A stretch of 20,474 nucleotides of DNA, taken from the NCBI GenBank assembly GCA_035493675.1, contig DATJIA010000190.1:1-20474 (forward strand). The letters are read 5' to 3'. Within the stretch, counting starts at the first letter, position 1; the number at the start of each line of letters is the position of its first letter. Below the pieces are notes generated by a model, which made no database searches, was not told where the DNA came from, and saw nothing but the letters and a program-made list of their open reading frames with translations. Made by a program: the position numbers and the translations under genes. The stretch is from JAIOQA01 sp035493675 (GTDB lineage Bacteria; Myxococcota_A; Polyangia; Haliangiales; Haliangiaceae). Of this stretch, positions 10,541-17,813 are shown in pieces.

Positions 10541-11890
10541 TCATTCGACGCGCACCGTCGCGCCGAGCCCGCGCAGCGCGTCGACGAAGCCGGGGAACGA
10601 GGTCGCGACGTTGTCGGCGTCGTCGATGCGGGTCGGTCCGTCCGCGACCAGCGCCGCGACCGCCGCCGCCATCGCGATGCGGTGATCGCCGTGCGCGTGG
10701 ACGCGCGCGGCGCGAAGGGGCCGATCGGTGACGCCCTCGAGCGAGAAGCCGTCCTTGCGCTCCTCGACCTCGACGCCGAACGCGCGCAGCATCGCCGCGG
10801 TCGTCGCGACGCGATCCGATTCCTTCACGCGCAGCTCCTCGGCGTCGCGCACGACCGTGCGGCCCTTCGCGCGCGCGGCGACCACCGCGAGGATCGGGAT
10901 CTCGTCGATCGCGCGCACGGTGAGATCGCCCGCGATCTCGATCCCGCTCAGATGATCGCCGGCGCCGCGCGTGACCGCGAGATCCGCGACCGGCTCGCCG
11001 GCGCCCTTGCGCTCGGCCTGCGGCTCGACGAGCGCGTGCATCGCCGCGAGCGCGTCGCGGAAGCCCGTGCGCGTCGGGTTCACGCCCACGTCGCTGCACG
11101 TCACGTTGTCGGCGCCCGCGATCACCGCGGCCGCGATCAAGAACGCGGCCGACGACGGATCGCCCGGCACGTCGAGCCGATCGCACGCGAGCGTGCGGTT
11201 CCAGCCCGCCGGATCGAGCGTGATCGATCGCCCCGACGCGACGATCGGCGCGCCCATGTGCGCGAGCATGCGCTCGGTGTGATCGCGCGACGGCCCCGGC
11301 TCGACGAGCTTGGTCACGCCGTCGGCCCAGAGCGACGCGAGCAAGAGCGCGCTCTTCACCTGCGCGCTCGCGACCGGCAGCGCGTACTCGATCCCGGTGA
11401 GCGGGCCCGCCGCCGGCCCGACGACGAGCGGCGGCACCATGTCGCCCAGCTGACCGCCGACGCCCTGCCCGCGGATCACCGCGCCCATCTTCGCGAGCGG
11501 CTCGATCACGCGGCGCATCGGCCGCTTCGACAGCGACTCGTCGCCGAACAAGATCGACGAGAAGCGCTGGCCCGCGAGCAAGCCGCACAAGAGGCGGATC
11601 GTCGTGCCCGAGTTGCCGCAATCGATGTCGGCGCTCGGCGCCTTCATGCCGCCGAGCCCGGTGCCCTCGATGATCAGGCCGCCGCCTTCACGCGTGATCG
11701 TCGCGCCGAGCTGCGTGATCGCCTTCGCGCTGCGGCCGTTGTCGGCGCCGTCGCCGAGGCCGGTGACGTGCACCGGCGTCTCCGACAGCAGCGAGAAGAG
11801 CAGCGCGCGGTGCCCGACCGACTTGTCGCCGGGGATCTGGACGTGACCGGCGAGCGGTCGCTTCACGGGCTCGACGACGAACGTGGTCAT
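10541..11890 (-). CDS. aroA: 3-phosphoshikimate 1-carboxyvinyltransferase (EPSP synthase)
   Basis: This 449-residue protein contains all the EPSP synthase landmarks: VQIPGDKSVGHRALLFSLL near the N-terminus, DCGNSGTTIRLLCGLLAGQ, GDESLSKRPMRRV, LRVKESDRV with K356, and HAHGDHRIAMAAAVAAL near the end. It joins phosphoenolpyruvate and shikimate-3-phosphate to make EPSP, the sixth step of the shikimate pathway, in the cytoplasm. The wording GNSGTTIRLL and GDESLSKRPM is closer to Bacillus-type enzymes than to the E. coli type (GNAGTAMRPL). The start overlaps the stop of the preceding lipoprotein gene by four bases (ATGA). Its neighbours pheA and hisC belong to the same or linked pathways. Confidence 0.96.
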   Translation of the reverse strand: MTTFVVEPVKRPLAGHVQIPGDKSVGHRALLFSLLSETPVHVTGLGDGADNGRSAKAITQLGATITREGGGLIIEGTGLGGMKAPSADIDCGNSGTTIRLLCGLLAGQRFSSILFGDESLSKRPMRRVIEPLAKMGAVIRGQGVGGQLGDMVPPLVVGPAAGPLTGIEYALPVASAQVKSALLLASLWADGVTKLVEPGPSRDHTERMLAHMGAPIVASGRSITLDPAGWNRTLACDRLDVPGDPSSAAFLIAAAVIAGADNVTCSDVGVNPTRTGFRDALAAMHALVEPQAERKGAGEPVADLAVTRGAGDHLSGIEIAGDLTVRAIDEIPILAVVAARAKGRTVVRDAEELRVKESDRVATTAAMLRAFGVEVEERKDGFSLEGVTDRPLRAARVHAHGDHRIAMAAAVAALVADGPTRIDDADNVATSFPGFVDALRGLGATVRVE

Positions 11891-12756
11891 GGCGATCGAG
11901 GATACAGCGCATCGGCGAGCGCGCGGAGCCGCTTGGGGCCGATCGTCGCGACGACCTTCACGACCTCGCCCGCGCGCGTGAACGTCGCTTCGCGCAAGGT
12001 CGGCACCAGGCCCAGGTGAATCAGCGACGTCGAGCCGGCGACCGCGACCCGGGTTCGCTCGAGCGCGGCGTAGAGCCGCGACCCGCCGCCGGCCTCCGCG
12101 TCATGGCCGTCGAGGATCGCGACCATCGCGGCGTCGTCGACGACGTCGGCCCACAGCGACAAGGACGCCGGCGCGAGATCGGGGCCGAGCACGGGCGCGA
12201 GCGCGATGCGCGCGTCGAGATCGAGCCGCGCGGTCATGCGCACGGTCGCGCCCGGCGCGCCGTCGGGCATCGCGCGCGCGCGCAGCGCCATGAAGCCCTG
12301 GTCGCTCGCGATCGAAGGACCGTGGGCGCGGATGCGCTCGATCATCGGCGGCGGCGCGAGCGCGATCACGCCGTCGGCGATCGCGACGCCGTTCGGGACC
12401 TCGCCGCGCGTCGCGACGATCGTCGCGGTCGTCGCGTCGGCGGTGCCGACGTCGTACGCGGCCATCACGATCATCTTCGCGCTCGCGAGCGGCGCGTCCA
12501 CGCGCGGGAGGAGCAACGAAGGATCCGGCGACGCGATCGCGCGCTTGGCGGCGTCGCCGATCGTCGGGTTCGCGTAGAGCCGCGCGAGATCGATCTCGAT
12601 CACGACCTGCGCGCCGGCGGGGACGAACTTCAAGAGATCATCGCCGGCGGTCGAGGCGATCGCCGGCGCTGCTTTCGGCACCGCCGTGTAGCTCGATCGC
12701 GGACCGGTGAAGATGCACGCGCCCACCGCGACGCTCGCGAGGGCGAGACACTTCAT
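11887..12756 (-). CDS. Putative lipoprotein of unknown function within the aromatic amino acid operon
   Basis: ATG 12756 overlaps the hisC stop (ATGA), and the stop overlaps the aroA start (ATGA), so the gene is fully coupled to both neighbours. The longer open frame to 13845 is a hisC shadow. The 289-residue product starts MKCLALASVAVGACIFTG, where VGAC is a plausible lipobox with C14. The segment LLKFVPAGAQVVIEIDLARL recalls large families of exported proteins, common in Myxococcota and Planctomycetes, that open with a similar strand and helix. No catalytic motif, nucleotide-binding GxGxxG or transmembrane segment is visible beyond the leader. I do not recognise a family. An exported lipoprotein is unexpected among cytosolic amino-acid enzymes, and its role there is unknown. 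Confidence 0.82.
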   Translation of the reverse strand: MKCLALASVAVGACIFTGPRSSYTAVPKAAPAIASTAGDDLLKFVPAGAQVVIEIDLARLYANPTIGDAAKRAIASPDPSLLLPRVDAPLASAKMIVMAAYDVGTADATTATIVATRGEVPNGVAIADGVIALAPPPMIERIRAHGPSIASDQGFMALRARAMPDGAPGATVRMTARLDLDARIALAPVLGPDLAPASLSLWADVVDDAAMVAILDGHDAEAGGGSRLYAALERTRVAVAGSTSLIHLGLVPTLREATFTRAGEVVKVVATIGPKRLRALADALYPRSP

Positions 12757-13856
12757 GCCAGCACGGCGTTGAGCGCGTCGATCACGCGCGGCATCTGCGC
12801 GTCGGCGGCGACCGACACGCGCAGGCACGTCGGCAGGCCCCACGCCGCCATCGGACGCACGATCACGCCGCGCTTCAACAAGGCGTCGTACAAGGGCGCG
12901 CTGGTCCGTCCCGTCTCGATCAGCGCGAAGTTCGCGAGCGACCTGTAGACCTTCGCGCGAACCTCGGACTGCAGCCGCTCGATCGCGCGCCGCGCCTGCT
13001 GCGCGGATCGCGCGACGTGCTCGTCGTCGTCGAGCGCGGCGAGCGCCGCGACCTGCGCGAGCGTCGAGACGTTGAACGTGCGCCCGACCCGCCCGAGCAT
13101 CTCGATCACCGCCGCGTCGCCGACGCCGTAGCCGACGCGCAGCCCGGCGAGCCCGTAGATCTTGGAGAACGTGCGCAGGACGATCACGCGGCGATCGCCC
13201 CACAGCTCTTCGCCGCGCGCGTGATCGATCTCGGGCCACGCCGCCGCGTACTCGCCGTACGCCTCGTCGACGACGAGGAGCGCGCGCGCCGGCAGCGCCG
13301 CGATCACGCGCGCCATCTCCGCGCGCGTGATCACCGAGCCGGTCGGGTTGTTCGGCGTGCCGAGCATGACGAGCTTGGTCTTCGCGCCGAAGCTCGCGAT
13401 CAGCGCGTCGACGTCGCAGCTCCGCTCCGCGGTCGCGCGCGCCGCGACGAACCTCCGGCCCGCGACGCCCGCCGCCAGCCGATACGACAGGAACGCCGCC
13501 TCGTGCGAGACGACCTCGTCGTCGGGCTCGCAGAACGCGAGCACGAGCTGATAGAGGAGCTCGTTCGATCCGCCGCCCAAGATGATGCGCTCGGCGCCGA
13601 CGCCGAGCTTCGCGGCGAGCGCGCGCCGCAGGACCACGCCGCCCGCGTCGGGGTAGAGGTTCACGCCGCCTAACGCTTGCTTCATCGCGTCGATCGCTTT
13701 CGGCGACGGCCCGAGCGGGTTCTCGTTCGAGGCGACCTTGAGCGCGCCCGTGATCCCCAATTCGCGCTCGAGCTCTTCGATCGGCTTGCCGGGCTGATAG
13801 ACGTCCAGGCCGCGCACGTGCGCGGGCGTGATGCTCTCGATCCAAGAACCGCTCAT
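12753..13856 (-). CDS. hisC: Histidinol-phosphate/aromatic aminotransferase (class I/II, PLP)
   Basis: ATG 13856 overlaps the pheA stop (ATGA), giving 367 residues, normal for HisC. PLP-enzyme landmarks are present: VASNENPLGPSPKAI near residue 45, GGGSNELLY, TPNNPTGSV, VVDEAYGEYA, and the Schiff-base lysine K232 in TFSKIYGLAGLRVGYG. R in CLRVSVA near the end should bind the substrate carboxylate. HisC makes histidinol phosphate from imidazole-acetol phosphate and glutamate. Many HisC-type enzymes also transaminate phenylpyruvate, 4-hydroxyphenylpyruvate or prephenate. Because it sits between pheA and aroA rather than with other his genes, an aromatic aminotransferase role is equally likely. 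Confidence 0.92.
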   Translation of the reverse strand: MSGSWIESITPAHVRGLDVYQPGKPIEELERELGITGALKVASNENPLGPSPKAIDAMKQALGGVNLYPDAGGVVLRRALAAKLGVGAERIILGGGSNELLYQLVLAFCEPDDEVVSHEAAFLSYRLAAGVAGRRFVAARATAERSCDVDALIASFGAKTKLVMLGTPNNPTGSVITRAEMARVIAALPARALLVVDEAYGEYAAAWPEIDHARGEELWGDRRVIVLRTFSKIYGLAGLRVGYGVGDAAVIEMLGRVGRTFNVSTLAQVAALAALDDDEHVARSAQQARRAIERLQSEVRAKVYRSLANFALIETGRTSAPLYDALLKRGVIVRPMAAWGLPTCLRVSVAADAQMPRVIDALNAVLA

Positions 13857-14950
13857 GTCTCGTCTGCCTTGCGATAAGAGCCCAGGATGCGCATCGTCCG
13901 GCCTTCGGACGTCTTCGCGAGCGCCGACGCGATCCGCGGATCCGCCGCGTGCCCCTCGAGATCGAGGAAGAAGACGTACTCCCACGGCCCCTTCCGCGAC
14001 GGCCGGCTCTCGATCCGCGTCAGGTTGATCGACGCCTCGCTGAACGGACGCAGCGCCTCGAACAAGTCGCCCGGCCGATCGCCCAACACCAACAGCACGG
14101 TGGTCTTGACGTCTTCACCGGGCACCGGCGCGCTCGCGCCCGAACCGCCGCGCCCGAGCACGAGGAAGCGCGTCACGTTGAAGCTCGCGTTCTGGATGCC
14201 CTGCCGCAGCACCGCGAGGCCGTTCAACCGCGCCGCGAGCTCGCTCGCGACCGCCGCGCCGTTGGGATCCTCCGCCGCGCGCCGCGCCGCCTCGCTGGTC
14301 GACGCGGTCTCGACGAGCTGCGCGCGCGCGAGGTTGTGCGTGAGCCAGTCGCGCGCCTGCGCGAGCCCCTGCGGGTGCGAGTACACGCGCTCGATCGTGC
14401 GCTCGTCGACGCCGAGCCGCGCGACCAGGCACTGCTCGACGCGCACCGCGATCTCCGCCTGGATCGTCAGCGACGACTCCACGAACGAATCGAGCGTGTG
14501 ATAGACGACGCCCTCGCTCGAGTTCTCGACCGGCACGACGCCGAAGTCGGCGCCGCCGCGCTCGACCTCCGCGAACACCGCCGGGATCGATCCGCACGGC
14601 AGGGTCGGCGCCGCGGTCCCGAAGTGACGCTTGACCGCCAGGTGGGCGAAGGTGCCCTCGGGTCCGAGGAACGCGATGCGATGGCCGACCTCGAGCGCGA
14701 GGCAAGCGCTGATGATCTCCTGGAACACGGGGCGAACCGCCGAGGTCGGGAATGGCCCGACGTTCGCCGCCTGTAGACGGTCCACGATCGCGCGCTCGCG
14801 CGTCGGCACGTAGAACGGCTTCCCCGACGTCGTCTTGTACGCCGCGACGCGGTGTACCAGGCGTGCGCGATCATTGAGGAGCTCGAGCAGCTTGTCGTCG
14901 ATGGAGTCGATCGCCGTGCGAAGCGTTGTAAGGTCTTCTTCGGCGGACAT
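13853..14950 (-). CDS. pheA: Bifunctional chorismate mutase/prephenate dehydratase (P-protein)
   Basis: ATG 14950 gives 365 residues; the longer open frame reaches into the divergent dsbD gene. Domains in order are: AroQ-type chorismate mutase, about 5-95 (LRTAIDSIDDKLLELLNDRA, VPTRERAIVDRL); prephenate dehydratase, about 98-275 (RIAFLGPEGTFAHLAVKRHF, VPVENSSEGVV, YSHPQGLAQ, and FNVTRF with the catalytic TRF); and ACT domain, about 285-360 (GDLFEALRPF, LTRIESRP). It converts chorismate to prephenate and then phenylpyruvate, the committed steps to phenylalanine. The ESRP and GDLFEAL motifs are the sites for phenylalanine feedback inhibition. It is the first gene of the five-gene minus-strand operon. 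No attenuator or leader peptide is visible: the start is only 34 bases from the divergent dsbD start. Confidence 0.96.
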   Translation of the reverse strand: MSAEEDLTTLRTAIDSIDDKLLELLNDRARLVHRVAAYKTTSGKPFYVPTRERAIVDRLQAANVGPFPTSAVRPVFQEIISACLALEVGHRIAFLGPEGTFAHLAVKRHFGTAAPTLPCGSIPAVFAEVERGGADFGVVPVENSSEGVVYHTLDSFVESSLTIQAEIAVRVEQCLVARLGVDERTIERVYSHPQGLAQARDWLTHNLARAQLVETASTSEAARRAAEDPNGAAVASELAARLNGLAVLRQGIQNASFNVTRFLVLGRGGSGASAPVPGEDVKTTVLLVLGDRPGDLFEALRPFSEASINLTRIESRPSRKGPWEYVFFLDLEGHAADPRIASALAKTSEGRTMRILGSYRKADET

Positions 14951-14960
14951 CGCGGCGGAA

Positions 14961-14970
14961 TGTACTATAG
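14961..14970. promoter_or_regulatory. Overlapping divergent -10 elements of pheA operon and dsbD
   Basis: The only A+T-rich spot between the two divergent starts is TGTACTATAG. Read rightwards it offers TACTAT (14963-14968) for dsbD; read leftwards it offers TATAGT (14969-14964) for pheA. The core CTATAG is itself a palindrome. With starts at 14985 and 14950, leaders would be only about 10 and 7 bases, consistent with no Shine-Dalgarno before pheA. Promoter use is inferred. Confidence 0.45.
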
Positions 14971-14984
14971 CTCCCCGCGTCCGC

Positions 14985-16346
14985 ATGAAGATGTCCCCCC
15001 GAAGCCGTCTCATCCTGCAGTTGGTGGTGCTCACCGCCGTCGTCGCGATCCCGACGATCGCGCTCGCCGCGTCGTGCAGCGGTGACGCCGCGTCGTTCGA
15101 GGAGGCGAAGAAGGACGGCTGGCTCGCCGCGTACATCACCGCCTTCGGCGCTGGCTTCGCGACGTCCTTGACGCCGTGCGTGTACCCGATGATCCCGATC
15201 GTCCTCGGCATCTTCGGCGCGCGCGGGAAAGATGTCTCGCGCTGGAAGGCGATCGCGCTGGCGTCGCTCTACGTGCTCGGCATGGGCGTCACCTTCACCG
15301 CGCTCGGCGTGATCTTCGCGCTGATCGGCACCAAGTCGGGGACGCTGCTCGCCGATCCGCGCTTCGTGATCCCGATCGTGATCCTCTACCTCGTGCTCGC
15401 GGCGTCGATGTTCGGCGCGTTCGAGCTCAACCTGCCCGCGTCGTGGCAGGCGAAGCTGTCGTCGGTCGGCGGTCAGGGCTACGGCGGCGCGTTCGCGATG
15501 GGCCTGGTCGGCGGCTTCACCGCGGCGCCGTGCACCGGCCCGTTCCTCGGCGGCCTGCTCGTGTTCGTCACGCAGTCGCGCGACGTCGTGATCGGCGGCT
15601 CGCTCCTGTTCACGTACGCGATCGGCATGGGCGTGCTCTTCTTCGCGCTCGCCGCGTTCGCGATCTCGCTGCCGAAGAGCGGGCGCTGGATGGAGTGGGT
15701 GAAGTCGGGCGGCGGCGTCGCGCTGCTCGCGGTCGCGCTCTACTTCCTGCGCCCGATCGTCCCGGCGATCCGCGAGTGGGGCGAGCACAACTTCGGCTTC
15801 TTGATGGCGTCGGTCGCGATCGCCGCGCTCGGCCTGGGGCTCGGCGCGATCCACCTCTCGTTCCACGACAGCGCGAAGATCAAGGCGCGCAAGTCCGCCG
15901 CGGTCGTGCTCGCGGTCGCCGGCATCTTCTCGATCGTCAGCTACTTCCTCGCGGTCACGCGCGAGCTGCCGTGGATCCACGACGACGAGCCGAAGGCGTT
16001 CGCGCAGGCGAAGGCCGCGAAGAAGGGCGTGATGATCGATTTCGGCGCGACCTGGTGCGGCGCCTGCAACGAGCTCGAGCACACCTTCGCCGCCGACGGC
16101 GTCGCCGAGGGCATCACCGCGCAGTTCGTGCCGCTCAAGCTCGACGTGTCCAAGGGCAGCGATCGCGACACCGAGCTGCAGGAGCGCTACAAGGCCGAGA
16201 CCCTGCCCGCCGTGATCTTCCTCGACGCGAGCGGCAAGGAGCTCGGCCGCGTCTCGAGCTACGTCGACGCCGAAGACTTCCACTGCGTGCTCGACCCCGC
16301 CGCCGCGACGATCAAGAAGACCGCCGGCGCGATCTCAGCGCGATGA
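14985..16346 (+). CDS. dsbD: DsbD-family thiol:disulfide interchange protein lacking the N-terminal periplasmic domain
   Basis: ATG 14985 gives 453 residues; ATG 14991 is an alternative, and upstream frame would run into pheA. A signal peptide (LVVLTAVVAIPTIALA) is followed by a short segment, then the CcdA-like membrane domain with its two redox cysteines, C65 in TSLTPCVYPMIPI and C183 in TAAPCTGPFLGG, and about eight membrane segments. The C-terminal thioredoxin domain (about 335-453) has the active site W-C358-G-A-C361 in DFGATWCGACNELE. DsbD carries electrons from cytoplasmic thioredoxin to periplasmic thiols (disulphide isomerase, cytochrome c maturation). E. coli DsbD is about 565 residues and has an additional N-terminal alpha domain, absent here, so the thioredoxin domain probably reduces partners directly. 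It stands alone, divergent from pheA. Confidence 0.92.
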   Translation: MKMSPRSRLILQLVVLTAVVAIPTIALAASCSGDAASFEEAKKDGWLAAYITAFGAGFATSLTPCVYPMIPIVLGIFGARGKDVSRWKAIALASLYVLGMGVTFTALGVIFALIGTKSGTLLADPRFVIPIVILYLVLAASMFGAFELNLPASWQAKLSSVGGQGYGGAFAMGLVGGFTAAPCTGPFLGGLLVFVTQSRDVVIGGSLLFTYAIGMGVLFFALAAFAISLPKSGRWMEWVKSGGGVALLAVALYFLRPIVPAIREWGEHNFGFLMASVAIAALGLGLGAIHLSFHDSAKIKARKSAAVVLAVAGIFSIVSYFLAVTRELPWIHDDEPKAFAQAKAAKKGVMIDFGATWCGACNELEHTFAADGVAEGITAQFVPLKLDVSKGSDRDTELQERYKAETLPAVIFLDASGKELGRVSSYVDAEDFHCVLDPAAATIKKTAGAISAR

Positions 16347-16368
16347 ACAATTAGACAGGCGCACCGAG

Positions 16369-17001
16369 CTACCAGGCGCCGAGCTCGCAGCCGAGCGTGA
16401 TCAGCGCGGCGGCCTCGATGCCCTGGTAGTGCGTGGACAGATCGTTCGCGGTCGCGCCGTTGCCGGACTTGAAGAAGTAGCCGCCGGAGATCGGCAGCGA
16501 GAGGCCGACGCGGAAGCCGTTGCCGAGCAGCTTGCCGAAGCCGGGCCGGATCTCGACGAGGAACGCCTTGTCGCTGAGCTGCGCGTTGTCGAGCGGCGGC
16601 ATGACCTGCTGGCCGGTGCCGAGGCCGAAGCCGAGGTGGAAGCCGAGCTCGAAGTAGCCGGTCGGCTTGGGCTCGGGCTTGTCCTTCTCGGCCGGCGGCG
16701 CGCCGGTCTTCACGTCGATGCGGAAGCCGAGCGCGAACTGCGTCCAGGTCGTGATGCGCGAGCCGTCGGTGTACTGCGTGTGATCGATGTACGCGTCGGC
16801 GATCAGGATCTTCGCGCCGACCAAGACGCCGTACATGCCGTTGGGCGAGGTCTTGAAGAACGCGCTGTCCTTCTGATCACCGCCGACGCCCACCCCGCCG
16901 CCGCCGCCGGCGTGCAGCTCGGCGCGCGCCGAGATGATGTCCGCGCGCGTGCTCGAGGCCAGCGCGGCCACGACCGCACAAGACAACAAAGCCATTCGCA
17001 T
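16369..17001 (-). CDS. Exported beta-rich protein, probable outer-membrane barrel, unknown function
   Basis: ATG 17001 (MRMALLSCAVVAALASSTRA) begins a clear signal peptide; a second ATG lies two codons on. The 210-residue product has a Gly-rich run (AGGGGGVGVGGD) and then alternating strands rich in Gly and aromatics: YGVLVGAKILIADAYID, RITTWTQFALGFRIDV, GYFELGFHLGFGLGTG, VEIRPGFGKLLGNGFRVGLS and ending ALITLGCELGAW. That pattern and the terminal Trp suit a small outer-membrane beta-barrel of about eight strands. I do not recognise a family. A -10-like TACGAT lies six bases upstream, so the mRNA may be leaderless. It converges with dsbD, with 22 bases between the stops and no hairpin there. 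Confidence 0.8.
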   Translation of the reverse strand: MRMALLSCAVVAALASSTRADIISARAELHAGGGGGVGVGGDQKDSAFFKTSPNGMYGVLVGAKILIADAYIDHTQYTDGSRITTWTQFALGFRIDVKTGAPPAEKDKPEPKPTGYFELGFHLGFGLGTGQQVMPPLDNAQLSDKAFLVEIRPGFGKLLGNGFRVGLSLPISGGYFFKSGNGATANDLSTHYQGIEAAALITLGCELGAW

Positions 17002-17007
17002 CCGGCG

Positions 17008-17016
17008 ATCGTAACA
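17008..17016 (-). promoter_or_regulatory. Probable extended -10 element, leaderless
   Basis: On the minus strand TGTTACGAT (TG, one base, then TACGAT) ends six bases before ATG 17001. That places the expected transcription start on or next to the start codon. There is no Shine-Dalgarno. Confidence 0.4.
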
Positions 17017-17042
17017 GATGCGCGGCGCCGGTCGCGCGTGAC

Positions 17043-17690
17043 TCAGTTCACGACGACGAGCTCGGCGCCGTCGTGACCGCAGAAGCGCGCGGCGAGATCC
17101 GCACGTTGCCGGCACACGGGGCACACCTTCGCGTTGACGCCCGTGATCGGCTGTGGCTCGCGGCTCTTCTTGCCGCGCATCGCCCAGAACAGCGCGGCGG
17201 GGACGACGTCGCCGCCGTCGTGCGGGCAGCGGCGCAGGCCGGGCTCGAACGCGCGACGACACGCGACGCACATGCCGCCGGGACCGCGCCCGCCGGCGAG
17301 CATCTCCTCGGCGGGCACCAAGCGGCGCGCGTCGCGGATGCAGTAGGTGTGGCCTTGGTACTCGCTGCGGCAGGTCGGGCACACCATGCCGGAGCTCGAC
17401 GTCGCCGACGACGCGACCGCGAGATCGCCGCCCGCCGACGGCACCGACGGCGCGCGACGGCGCGTCTGGCGCACCGGCGGCGACGCGACGCGCGGCATCG
17501 GGCGCGGCATCGGCGTGGGCGCCGGCGTCTCGGCGGGCTCCTCGCTCGGCGCGCGGCGCCGGAGCGCGACGAGCAGCGCGACCAACCCGACCAGCACCGC
17601 GCCGAGCAGGAGGATCACGGCGACCAGCGTGGTCCGGGTCTCCGAAGAGTCGGCCGCCGTCGCGATCGTGAGCACAGCAGGAACGAACAC
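17043..17690 (-). CDS. Single-pass membrane protein with three CxxC zinc ribbons
   Basis: I chose GTG 17690 because it opens a hydrophobic leader (MFVPAVLTIATAAD) and follows a -10-like element; GTG 17675 is an alternative. The 215-residue protein has a membrane segment at about 22-43 (TLVAVILLLGAVLVGLVALL) followed by Arg, then a Pro-rich linker (50-80). Three zinc-ribbon-like units follow: C104-x2-C107 with C117; C141-x2-C144 with C155-P-H157-D-G; and C190-x2-C193 with C204-G-H206-D-G. The last two share the spacing C-x2-C-x10-C-x-H-D-G, so they are repeats. The basic residues after the membrane segment put the ribbons in the cytoplasm. Such ribbons usually bind protein or nucleic acid; no catalytic domain is present. 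The long open frame to 19085 is a shadow of the next gene. Confidence 0.78.
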   Translation of the reverse strand: MFVPAVLTIATAADSSETRTTLVAVILLLGAVLVGLVALLVALRRRAPSEEPAETPAPTPMPRPMPRVASPPVRQTRRRAPSVPSAGGDLAVASSATSSSGMVCPTCRSEYQGHTYCIRDARRLVPAEEMLAGGRGPGGMCVACRRAFEPGLRRCPHDGGDVVPAALFWAMRGKKSREPQPITGVNAKVCPVCRQRADLAARFCGHDGAELVVVN

Positions 17691-17703
17691 GAGCGAGGAT
17701 CGA

Positions 17704-17712
17704 AAAATAGCA
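17704..17712 (-). promoter_or_regulatory. Probable extended -10 element of the zinc-ribbon gene
   Basis: Minus-strand TGCTATTTT fits the extended -10 pattern TGnTATAAT at seven of nine positions and stands out in a G+C-rich stretch. It lies 13 bases before GTG 17690. Confidence 0.4.
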
Positions 17713-17801
17713 CGGCGCTCGTCCCGATCTCCCGCGCGAATCTGGCAGCAGATCGCCGAGCGAGGTGGGCCGAGGTGGGAGCGGGACGTCCGGAGTGCTG
17801 C

Positions 17802-17807
17802 TAGATT
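17802..17807 (+). promoter_or_regulatory. Probable -10 element, leaderless, of the C45-like gene
   Basis: TAGATT preceded by TGC (TGCTAGATT) ends six bases before GTG 17814, so transcription would start at the start codon. The 123 bases between the divergent genes hold nothing else I can support. Confidence 0.4.
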
Positions 17808-17813
17808 TCGCGC

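Noticed and set aside
9905..12019. Plus-strand open frame of 704 codons opposite the PPTase and aroA
   Set aside because: Low-complexity Arg/His/Asp composition; aroA and PPTase motifs lie on the opposite strand.
11887..12756. Operon lipoprotein as a diverged prephenate dehydrogenase (TyrA)
   Set aside because: No Rossmann GxGxxG near the start, and the N-terminus is a lipoprotein leader.
12757..13845. Upstream extension of the operon lipoprotein frame
   Set aside because: It reads hisC in another phase (Arg/Ala/Gly-rich); the ATG overlapping the hisC stop gives a clean lipoprotein leader.
14871..16283. Minus-strand open frame of 470 codons opposite dsbD
   Set aside because: Glu/Arg/Asp-rich shadow of the membrane protein gene.
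16347..16368. Terminator between convergent dsbD and the barrel-like gene
   Set aside because: Only 22 bases, with no inverted repeat or T-run.
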